A DNA stretch of 6,453 nucleotides from Caldilineae bacterium (lineage in GTDB: Bacteria; Chloroflexota; Anaerolineae; J102). The stretch spans positions 1-6,453 of the forward strand of contig DUEQ01000560.1 of NCBI GenBank assembly GCA_011192085.1. The letters are read 5' to 3'. The notes beneath the pieces are model-generated. The model was not told the DNA's origin and made no database searches. It saw nothing but the letters and a program-made list of their open reading frames with translations. Below are positions 1-4,676 of the stretch, in pieces; the first letter of the stretch is position 1; each line of letters starts with the position of its first letter. The position numbers and the translations under genes were made by a program.

Positions 1-34
1 TAAAATTCCCCTTCTCAACAAAGGAGTTGGCACG

Positions 35-1090
35 ATGACAAACCAGATGATTCTCGACCTGCTGGGCGATGAGGCGGAAAGCCTGCTGACTCACACGTGC
101 ACGGGCATCCCCAAAGCGATGATCCATGTGCCTGGCCCCGACTATGTGGACCGAGTCATGGCTCCGATGGATCGCCCGCCCGCGGTGCTGCGCAACATGC
201 AGACCATCCTCAATCATGGGCGACTGGCGGGCACGGGCTATGTGTCCATTCTGCCTGTGGACCAGGGCGTGGAGCATTCGGGCGCAGCCTCTTTCGCTCC
301 CAACCCCATCTATTTCGACCCCGAAAACATCGTCAAGCTGGCCATTGAGGGCGGATGCAATGCGGTGGCCTCGACCCTGGGCGTGCTAGGCGCGGTGGCC
401 CGCAAATACGCGCACAAGATCCCCTTCCTGGTCAAGATCAACCACAATGAACTGCTGACCTATCCCGCCAAATATGACCAAACCCTGTTCGCCCAGGTGG
501 AACAAGCTTTCGACATGGGGGCCATCGCCGTGGGCGCGACGATTTACTTCGGTTCGGAAGAATCCCGTCGCCAGATCATGGAGGTGAGCGAAGCCTTCGC
601 CCGAGCCCACGAGTTGGGCATGGTCACTGTGTTGTGGGCTTATCTGCGCAACAGCGCCTTCAAGAAGGATGGCGTGGATTATCACTCCTCCGCCGACCTC
701 ACGGGCCAGGCCAACCATCTTGCTGCCACCATCGAGGCCGACATCATCAAGCAGAAGCAGGCTACGAATAACGGCGGCTACCTGGCGCTGAATTTCGGGC
801 GCACCCACAAACTGGTCTACGAGAAACTGACCTCAGATCACCCCATCGACCTCGTGCGCTGGCAGGTGGCCAATTGCTACATGGGCCGCATCGGGCTCAT
901 CAACTCGGGGGGCGCATCAGGTCAAAACGATCTGGCGCAGGCGGTGCGCACCGCGGTCATCAACAAGCGCGCGGGCGGCATGGGCCTCATCTCCGGGCGC
1001 AAGGCTTTCCAGAAGCCCATGGAGGAGGGCGTCAAGCTGCTGCACGCCATCCAGGACGTCTACCTGGAGGAGAGCATCACCATCGCCTGA
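35..1090 (+). CDS. fbaB: Class I fructose-bisphosphate aldolase (FbaB/DhnA type)
   Basis: This enzyme cleaves fructose 1,6-bisphosphate reversibly into dihydroxyacetone phosphate and glyceraldehyde 3-phosphate in cytoplasmic glycolysis and gluconeogenesis, through a lysine Schiff base. Its 351 residues match the usual FbaB length of about 350. I see the family core PVDQGVEHS at residues 74-82, ADIIKQK at 235-241 with the probable Schiff-base Lys239, and the phosphate-binding segments INSGGASG (289-296) and GLISGRKAF (about 317-325). The start is supported by AAGGAG at 21-26, eight bases before the ATG. The gene is intact and ends in TGA just before a GC hairpin. It does not appear co-transcribed with the next gene, which has its own promoter. 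An aldolase-fold relative acting on another sugar phosphate (for example LsrF-like) is possible, but length and motifs favour FbaB. Any promoter lies at or beyond the left edge. Confidence 0.95.
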   Translation: MTNQMILDLLGDEAESLLTHTCTGIPKAMIHVPGPDYVDRVMAPMDRPPAVLRNMQTILNHGRLAGTGYVSILPVDQGVEHSGAASFAPNPIYFDPENIVKLAIEGGCNAVASTLGVLGAVARKYAHKIPFLVKINHNELLTYPAKYDQTLFAQVEQAFDMGAIAVGATIYFGSEESRRQIMEVSEAFARAHELGMVTVLWAYLRNSAFKKDGVDYHSSADLTGQANHLAATIEADIIKQKQATNNGGYLALNFGRTHKLVYEKLTSDHPIDLVRWQVANCYMGRIGLINSGGASGQNDLAQAVRTAVINKRAGGMGLISGRKAFQKPMEEGVKLLHAIQDVYLEESITIA

Positions 1091-1111
1091 GGCGAAAACA
1101 TTCGAAATACA

Positions 1112-1133
1112 GGGGTGGCCTGCGCGCCACCCC
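1112..1133 (+). terminator. GC hairpin after the aldolase gene, possible terminator
   Basis: A perfect 8-bp stem, GGGGTGGC (1112-1119) with GCCACCCC (1126-1133), encloses a 6-nt loop and starts 22 bp after the aldolase stop codon. Downstream there is only GCGCCCTTTG, a poor U-tract, so intrinsic termination may be weak. It could instead be a 3'-end stabilising structure. Confidence 0.5.
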
Positions 1134-1170
1134 GCGCCCTTTGTGGCGCTTCCGGGGTGACTATTCTGTT

Positions 1171-1224
1171 GCTTGGGAAAAGATCGGGAAAAGGTTGGGA
1201 AAAACGGGTTGACGCTTGGGAAAA
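1171..1224 (+). repeat. Four helically phased GGGAAAA direct repeats
   Basis: GGGAAAA occurs at 1175-1181, 1186-1192, 1197-1203 and 1218-1224, so the steps are 11, 11 and 21 bp, close to one, one and two helical turns. The first and last copies share the exact 11-mer GCTTGGGAAAA (1171-1181 and 1214-1224). Three copies lie upstream of the -35 box and the last lies in the promoter spacer. Phased A-tracts can bend DNA, and repeated sites on one helix face suit cooperative binding of a regulator. Which applies here cannot be told from sequence. Confidence 0.7.
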
Positions 1225-1237
1225 TTTGTTCTATTAT
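1209..1237 (+). promoter_or_regulatory. Sigma70-type promoter of the FtsK-like operon
   Basis: TTGACG (1209-1214) and TATTAT (1232-1237) are separated by an optimal 17 bp. Each box differs from consensus at one base. The predicted transcript start is near 1244, giving a leader of about 60 nt before the ATG at 1304. It is the best promoter match I found in the window, and it sits in an AT-rich gap directly upstream of a gene. Confidence 0.75.
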
Positions 1238-1261
1238 CAAAACAACTAGAACATCAATTCT
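1227..1261 (+). promoter_or_regulatory. Dyad over the transcription start, candidate operator
   Basis: TGTTCTA (1227-1233) and TAGAACA (1247-1253) form a perfect 7-bp inverted repeat with a 13-bp spacer. It overlaps the -10 box and is centred close to the predicted start site. The right arm also begins AGAACATCAATTCT (1248-1261), which is one base from a GAAC-N4-GTTC core of the kind bound by Gram-positive-type LexA. The position is right for a repressor site. The identity of the regulator is a guess. Confidence 0.4.
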
Positions 1262-1303
1262 ACTTTCGACCCTCTACAATTCCCATGCGCATCAACCCCC
1301 GAC

Positions 1304-2329
1304 ATGAAAAAGTTCCAACTCGACCGACAGGCCGACATCATCGAGTCGGTGCTGGCAGCCCACAACATCGAGGGCCGGGTCTGGGGCGGCGTGGTGACGC
1401 CAAGGTTCATTCGCTTCGACGTGACCACGGCGCTAGGGACGCGCGTACAAAAAGTCCTGGCGCTGCGCGAGGAGGTGGCCATGCGCCTGGGCGTGCCCGA
1501 CATCCGGGTGTATCGCAAGGGCGACGCCATCCGGGTGGAAGTGCCCCGCTCCGACGCCGCTGTCGTCCGCTTTGAGGCTCTTTTCAAGCGCATCAAGCGC
1601 CTGCCGCCCATGACGGCTATTCTGGGCGTGGATGAGGAGGGCTCGCCGCTGCTGCTGAAAATCACCAGCCCGGATATCGCCCATGTGCTGGTGGCGGGCG
1701 CAACGGGGTCGGGCAAGACCATGCTGCTGAAGACCCTCGCGCTCAGCCTAGCCCTGACGAATCCTCAACACCGCCTGCGTCTGGCCCTCATCGATCCCAA
1801 AGCCCGCGGGCTCACGTCCCTGGCCGATCTGCCCCACCTCATCCGTCCTATCGAAATCGATCCCGAACAAGCCGTGAAGCTGCTGGAGGGGCTGGTGGTG
1901 GAGATGGAGCGCCGCGACCGGATGCACTTCAACGCCCCCGCCATCCTCGTGGTCATCGACGAGCTGGCCGACCTGCGCATGGTGGCGGGCAAGCGGGTGG
2001 AAAACGCGCTCACGCGCCTGACGCAGCGCGGGCGCGAGGCGGGCGTCCATGTGGTCGTGGCCACGCAACGCCCGCAGGCCAGCATTCTCGGCGGCCTGGT
2101 CAAAGCGAATCTGCCTGTGCGCATGGTGGGCGCGGTCACCTCGCCCGAGGACGCTAAAGTCGCCACGGGCATTGCCGGAAGCGGGGCCAACCGCCTCCGG
2201 GGCCGCGGGGATTTCCTTCTGGTCGCCCGGCAGGAGATCGTCCGCTTCCAGGCCCCCTACATCGCCGACGATCAGATTCGCATCCTGGTTCGCAAACTGC
2301 GATCCTCTCCCAAGGAGCCTGTCTCATGA
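1304..2329 (+). CDS. Stand-alone FtsK/SpoIIIE-like DNA translocase motor
   Basis: This is a RecA-fold ATPase of the FtsK/SpoIIIE family, whose members form hexameric rings that pump double-stranded DNA during chromosome segregation or transfer. Residues 1 to about 100 resemble the FtsK alpha domain. The motor follows, with Walker A GATGSGKT (132-139, Lys138), an IDPKARGL segment after it, Walker B with acidic pair Asp219-Glu220 in DELADL, and the family signature AGVHVVVATQRP ending at 257, then GLVKANLPVR. At 341 aa it lacks the N-terminal membrane domain and long linker of FtsK and the C-terminal gamma (KOPS-reading) domain. The stretch between MERR and Walker B is also much shorter than in E. 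coli FtsK. No Shine-Dalgarno is visible before the ATG. The start is set by homology and by the lack of an upstream in-frame start. Its last four bases overlap the next gene. A role in element transfer is possible, but no relaxase or integrase is nearby. Confidence 0.88.
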   Translation: MKKFQLDRQADIIESVLAAHNIEGRVWGGVVTPRFIRFDVTTALGTRVQKVLALREEVAMRLGVPDIRVYRKGDAIRVEVPRSDAAVVRFEALFKRIKRLPPMTAILGVDEEGSPLLLKITSPDIAHVLVAGATGSGKTMLLKTLALSLALTNPQHRLRLALIDPKARGLTSLADLPHLIRPIEIDPEQAVKLLEGLVVEMERRDRMHFNAPAILVVIDELADLRMVAGKRVENALTRLTQRGREAGVHVVVATQRPQASILGGLVKANLPVRMVGAVTSPEDAKVATGIAGSGANRLRGRGDFLLVARQEIVRFQAPYIADDQIRILVRKLRSSPKEPVS

Positions 2330-2730
2330 AAAAAATCTTTGCAATCGGAGGCATCGTCGTGGCGGGCGTCCTTGCCGCGGTAGTCAGCATCCGCCTGAGC
2401 ACCGACGCCCTCTCCATCCTGATAGGCGCGATCCTGGGCATGGCCGCCATTCTCCCCACCATCGTTCTGGTCGGCTATCTCCTCAAGAAGAATCAGGACG
2501 CGATGACCGCCACAGCCACGACCAATCAGATGCAGCCCCCCGTGGTCGTGGTCAGCGGCGGCATGATGCCTCCCCAATACTTCCAGCCTCAACCTCAGCC
2601 CAATCAGCAGGCAAACCAGCCCATGCTGCCCCCGCCCTCCCCATCCGCTCCCCGCAAATTCCGCCTGATGGGATATGAGGATGTCGATCGGGTGGAGATC
2701 AGCGATGAGGAATGGGTGACGTCCAGATAG
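2326..2730 (+). CDS. Small two-helix membrane protein with Pro/Gln-rich tail
   Basis: This protein has no family I recognise. Its 134 residues show two hydrophobic segments, about 4-22 and 29-53, bounded by Lys2-Lys3 and Lys54-Lys55, which predicts a hairpin with both ends in the cytoplasm. Residues 70-109 are rich in Pro and Gln (QPQPQPNQQ and PPPSPSAP), typical of a flexible linker. The last 25 residues are charged (YEDVDRVEISDEEW) and could be a docking peptide. The start overlaps the stop of the FtsK-like gene as ATGA. AAGGAG at 2312-2317, eight bases upstream, supports it and implies translational coupling. By context I infer a membrane anchor for the motor, because FtsK itself has membrane helices joined to its motor by a P/Q-rich linker. 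That role is inferred from gene order and composition only. Confidence 0.8.
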   Translation: MKKIFAIGGIVVAGVLAAVVSIRLSTDALSILIGAILGMAAILPTIVLVGYLLKKNQDAMTATATTNQMQPPVVVVSGGMMPPQYFQPQPQPNQQANQPMLPPPSPSAPRKFRLMGYEDVDRVEISDEEWVTSR

Positions 2731-2766
2731 GCCCGCCCGCGATTCTTCAACCTTCTCAGGGAGGTC

Positions 2767-3054
2767 ATGATGACTTCAAGGCATGAACCTGTCATTGTGC
2801 AAACCAACCGTTTTGGCGCTCCCGGCCGCTTTTACTGGCAGGGGCGCGCGTACACCATCGACGGCATCGACCGCATCTGGCGGCGTCCCCACGGCATCGA
2901 GCGAGGCCGCCGCGTGTACAAGGTGCGCAGCCGGGGCAAGACCTTTCTCCTCCAGTTCGATCAGCGCCTGCAACGCTGGTCCATCATGCGAGCGCCCTGG
3001 CGCACCCGGCTCGGGCTGGCTGTGGCACGTCTGGCCGCCCGCATCACATCGTAA
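2767..3054 (+). CDS. Small basic protein, DUF6504-like
   Basis: The product is 95 aa, strongly basic and rich in Arg and Trp, with no signal peptide or clear membrane helix. The pattern EPVIVQTNRFGAPGRFYWQG, then YTIDGIDRIW, a Val-Tyr-Lys-Val strand, FLLQFD and RWSIMR resembles, from memory, DUF6504 proteins (Arg-Phe-x-Trp-x-Gly-Arg, a conserved Trp, then a YxLxxD...RWxLxR end). Their function is not established. In actinobacteria I recall them beside translesion-polymerase genes, which would hint at DNA repair. AGGGAGG (2758-2764) precedes tandem ATGs. The ATG at 2770 has the better spacing (5 nt against 2), so the true start may be one codon later. It lies 36 bp after the membrane-protein gene and is probably the third gene of that operon. 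Confidence 0.75.
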   Translation: MMTSRHEPVIVQTNRFGAPGRFYWQGRAYTIDGIDRIWRRPHGIERGRRVYKVRSRGKTFLLQFDQRLQRWSIMRAPWRTRLGLAVARLAARITS

Positions 3055-3105
3055 GGGGGGCGGGGCTGGATTGGGAGCAGGATGGCATTTGGATGCAGCA
3101 CAGAT

Positions 3106-3134
3106 TTGTCAAAAGAAAAGTCATCTGTTAAAGT
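3106..3134 (+). promoter_or_regulatory. Predicted promoter of the SEC-C gene
   Basis: TTGTCA (3106-3111) and TAAAGT (3129-3134) are 17 bp apart and match consensus at five and four of six bases. The start would be near 3141, about 40 nt before the ATG. The surrounding A/T-rich stretch contrasts with the GC-rich genes. It suggests the small gene downstream is transcribed on its own as well as by any read-through from the upstream operon. Confidence 0.5.
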
Positions 3135-3181
3135 CCTCTCCGTTTTGTATTCATCCCCGCCATTTTCAAAGAAGGTAACCC

Positions 3182-3319
3182 ATGTTCAAGTTCCTCAATC
3201 GCACGCAGCGCCCCGAGCCCGAAGTGCTGGCCAAATGGGGACGCAACGAGCCCTGCTGGTGCGGCAGCGGCAAGAAGTACAAGCACTGCCACATGCCCAA
3301 AGACTTCCCTAAGAAGTAA
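3182..3319 (+). CDS. 45-aa SEC-C zinc-motif protein
   Basis: This short gene encodes 45 residues dominated by a SEC-C motif, [18 protein letters not shown] (residues 20-37). The Cys25-x-Cys27-x8-Cys36-His37 arrangement is the zinc site known from the SecA C-terminal tail and from many small stand-alone proteins. In SecA it helps bind SecB and ribosomes. Free-standing versions are generally of unknown role. Residues 1-19 are a short basic/aromatic lead (MFKFLNR). GAAGG (3171-3175) lies six bases before the ATG, and a strong terminator starts ten bases after the stop, so the gene is a complete single unit. It is not a broken secA end, because it has its own signals and start. Confidence 0.88.
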   Translation: MFKFLNRTQRPEPEVLAKWGRNEPCWCGSGKKYKHCHMPKDFPKK

Positions 3320-3359
3320 CCCCCAACGACCGGCCTCAGGCCGGTTTTTTCTTAGGGAA
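3305..3359. repeat. 11-bp inverted repeat flanking the terminator
   Basis: TTCCCTAAGAA (3305-3315) and TTCTTAGGGAA (3349-3359) are perfect reverse complements 33 bp apart, with the terminator hairpin nested between them. The left arm encodes the end of the SEC-C protein (FPKK). The right arm, read on the other strand, encodes FPKK near the end of the aconitase X-type protein. In RNA the outer stem would pair with part of the U-tract. Confidence 0.75.
3329..3350 (+). terminator. Intrinsic terminator of the SEC-C gene
   Basis: ACCGGCC (3329-3335) and GGCCGGT (3339-3345) form a 7-bp GC-rich stem with a TCA loop, and the sequence from 3345 to 3350 is six Ts. This is a textbook Rho-independent terminator for + strand transcripts. 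On the - strand the hairpin is followed by CGTTGGGGG, so it should not terminate the opposing unit by the same mechanism. The opposing gene's stop codon (TGA, 3338-3336) is the loop. Confidence 0.88.
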
Positions 3360-3767
3360 CACCTCCACCCGGCCATCCTCCACCCGCACCCAATCCCCCG
3401 TCTCGATCCGACCGATATCGACGAGATCGACCATGGGGATGTCCGCGATGATGGCGCCCACCGCAGTGATGGCCTCCGATTCCACGTTGATCATGGCCAG
3501 GGGCGCGACGCGGTTGCGGGCCAGGCGCAGGATGGTGTAGGAGCCCACGGTCGAGCCCTTGCCGTGGGGGAAGAGGAGGATTTTTCCGGCAATGGAGACG
3601 CCTTTGAGGGGATGATTGGGGTCGAGGATGATGCCTGTGTCCGGATCGACGCCGCCCAGGAAGCTGATGGGGTCGGGACTGACCAAGGCTTCGCCCTCGG
3701 CCCGGCCCCCGCGCACCACCCGGCCTTCGAGGATGATGGGTGTTTGATTGTCGCCTGGTTTTTTCAT
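3336..3767 (-). CDS. Aconitase X swivel (small) subunit, DUF126 family
   Basis: At 143 aa this fits the small subunit of two-subunit aconitase X enzymes. Signature segments are GRVVRGGRAEGEAL (15-28), a GGVDPDTG loop (38-45), DPNHPLKG (49-56) with SIAGKILLFP after it, and GKGSTVGSY (69-77), whose Ser72 lies in the conserved active-site motif. Known members are archaeal phosphomevalonate dehydratase (modified mevalonate pathway) and bacterial cis-3-hydroxy-L-proline dehydratase. Both need a large Fe-S subunit, which is not in this window, so the substrate stays open. The gene starts 30 bp after the Nudix stop with no obvious promoter or Shine-Dalgarno and is probably co-transcribed with it. 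Its final codons and stop overlap the SEC-C terminator. Family assignment is firm and function is not. Confidence 0.9.
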   Translation of the reverse strand: MKKPGDNQTPIILEGRVVRGGRAEGEALVSPDPISFLGGVDPDTGIILDPNHPLKGVSIAGKILLFPHGKGSTVGSYTILRLARNRVAPLAMINVESEAITAVGAIIADIPMVDLVDIGRIETGDWVRVEDGRVEVFPKKKPA

Positions 3768-3795
3768 TGTCGTATGGGCTGTGAGAGGTGCAACT

Positions 3796-3830
3796 GATTA
3801 CCGATGACTGGTCACTGATGATTGGTCACT
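3796..3830. repeat. Five tandem degenerate heptamers at the Nudix 3' end
   Basis: Read on +, the units are GATTACC, GATGACT, GGTCACT, GATGATT and GGTCACT, so GATGACTGGTCACT (3803-3816) and GATGATTGGTCACT (3817-3830) form a 14-bp tandem pair with one mismatch. On the coding strand they supply the last ten Nudix residues and the stop codon. A diverged copy, GATGACTGGCGACT, occurs at 4448-4461 in the Nudix leader. Confidence 0.65.
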
Positions 3831-4301
3831 TCCCCCTAGCGGCCAGGTCTCCCATGCGATCAGCTTCAGATCCGCGTCGTAGTGGAAGACCATCTCCTGG
3901 GGCGGACCTGTGGGGTCGATGACGTAGGGGAAGAAGATGGCGTCGGCCTGGGGGATGGGCAGGTGGGGCGCCTCTTCCATGCGGAACCACTGCAACCGAC
4001 CCTCCCGGTCATCTCCGATCACATCCCCATCCTCCACCTGGGTGCGGTAGACGAACATGAGCCACTGCCAGTCGGGATCGGGAGAGAGCTCGGTGATGAC
4101 CGCGCGCAGCTCAGGGTTCACCGCGCGCAGGCCCGTCTCCTCATACAGCTCGCGGATCGCGCACTGCCGGGGCGACTCCCCCGGATCGATCTTGCCCCCG
4201 GGCGCGATCCAGAGCCCCAGGTTGGGCTCCTTATGTCGGTAGAGCATGAGCACCTGATCGCCCCGTTGGGCGTAGATGAGGGTGGCGAGGATGAAAGTCA
4301 T
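3798..4301 (-). CDS. Nudix hydrolase (MutT/8-oxo-dGTPase-like)
   Basis: Nudix enzymes hydrolyse nucleoside diphosphates linked to another moiety, using metal bound by the Nudix box. Here the box is perfect at residues 36-58: Gly36-x5-Glu42-x7-Arg50-Glu51-Leu52-x-Glu54-Glu55-x-Gly57-Leu58. The preceding VLMLYRHKEPNLGLWIAPGG segment and the WQWLMFVYRT strand fit the MutT/MTH1-like 8-oxo-dGTP diphosphatase group, a likely pool-sanitising role. Exact substrate cannot be read from sequence. At 167 aa it is normal in length. The last ten residues (SDQSSVTSHR) come from a heptamer microsatellite and are probably a recent, non-conserved extension. The ATG at 4301 is directly preceded by an in-frame TAG, so the start cannot be further upstream. 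There is no clear Shine-Dalgarno. The swivel-subunit gene follows after 30 bp. Confidence 0.92.
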   Translation of the reverse strand: MTFILATLIYAQRGDQVLMLYRHKEPNLGLWIAPGGKIDPGESPRQCAIRELYEETGLRAVNPELRAVITELSPDPDWQWLMFVYRTQVEDGDVIGDDREGRLQWFRMEEAPHLPIPQADAIFFPYVIDPTGPPQEMVFHYDADLKLIAWETWPLGGSDQSSVTSHR

Positions 4302-4489
4302 GGTCTAACAGCAAGTCATCCTAATGGAGTCATATGGATGCTAGGAGTTACAGATATCGGTCCCCTGTTATCCCAGCAGACATGGCCATGACCTGCCGGT
4401 CAATCGCCATGGAGAAGCTATCGAACCTCAGGCGCGTTCTATGGGATGATGACTGGCGACTGAGGGTGTGGAAACCGCTCCAAGGGGGC
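4302..4489 (-). other. Predicted structured 5' leader of the Nudix gene
   Basis: If the promoter at 4524-4496 is real, about 188 nt of untranslated RNA precede the Nudix ATG. Two hairpins stand out. In one, CATGGC (4381-4386) pairs with GCCATG (4406-4411) around an inner TGACC/GGTCA stem with a 4-nt loop. In the other, CCTCAG-G-CGC (4426-4435) pairs with GCG-A-CTGAGG (4456-4465), nine pairs and one mismatch around a 20-nt loop. A short CATCC/GGATG stem (4317-4321, 4336-4340) lies near the start codon. I recognise no known riboswitch or RNA family and see no convincing gene here. Confidence 0.35.
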
Positions 4490-4495
4490 GTCTAG

Positions 4496-4524
4496 GTTTT
4501 AACACAAGGGGTGTGGCGTGTCAA
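4496..4524 (-). promoter_or_regulatory. Predicted promoter of the Nudix-swivel unit
   Basis: On the - strand a perfect TTGACA (4524-4519) is followed after 17 bp by TAAAAC (4501-4496), four of six bases of the -10 consensus. The start would be near 4489. It lies between valS and the Nudix gene and would free the two-gene unit from valS transcription. Confidence 0.5.
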
Positions 4525-4577
4525 GGAAGATCATGTTGCGGCAGCGCGTTCAAGAGTTGGGTCGGCTTATGGCCCTC

Positions 4578-4610
4578 CGACCTCCCTCGAGCAAGGACCG
4601 AGGGAGGTCG
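4578..4610 (-). terminator. Long perfect hairpin downstream of valS
   Basis: CGACCTCCCTCG (4578-4589) and CGAGGGAGGTCG (4599-4610) give a perfect 12-bp stem with a 9-nt loop, 66 bp past the valS stop. In the valS direction the following bases are GAGGGCC, with no U-tract. On the other strand the hairpin is followed only by TTTCC. It is more likely a 3'-end-protecting structure or an atypical terminator than a standard one. Confidence 0.5.
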
Positions 4611-4676
4611 TTTCCATCCGTAAGACGCCCCGTGTGGAATCCGTCCTTCGAATCGCGGATCTTCGCTCGCAATCTC

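Noticed and set aside
1..6. TAAAAT at the left edge could be a -10 box for the aldolase gene.
   Set aside because: The -35 region is outside the window, so a promoter cannot be supported.
386..808. A 140-codon antisense frame inside the aldolase gene.
   Set aside because: It is fully contained in a well-conserved gene and has no signals of its own.
2049..2678. A 209-codon + frame bridging the FtsK-like and membrane-protein genes.
   Set aside because: It is Arg/Pro/Ser-rich low-complexity translation typical of a wrong frame, while the two real genes account for the DNA.
4366..4378. GCTGGGATAACAGG on the - strand recalls a conserved 23S rRNA segment.
   Set aside because: The flanking bases do not continue the rRNA match. 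A dozen or so bases alone are not evidence of rRNA.
4464..4482. AGGGTGTGGAAACCGC on + resembles a T-box antiterminator core next to an aminoacyl-tRNA synthetase gene.
   Set aside because: It lies downstream of valS and on the opposite strand, has an extra base in the core, and no + strand gene or specifier stem follows.
4334..4495. A 53-codon + strand reading frame starting ATGGATGCTAGG, with GGAG four bases upstream.
   Set aside because: It shows no recognisable motif, has no room for a promoter beside the Nudix start, and overlaps the predicted hairpins and heptamer copy. Chance is more likely.
4636..4672. TTCGAATC near 4648 looks like a tRNA T-loop.
   Set aside because: The flanks give no 5-bp T-stem of the right spacing, and no anticodon arm or acceptor stem can be built around it.
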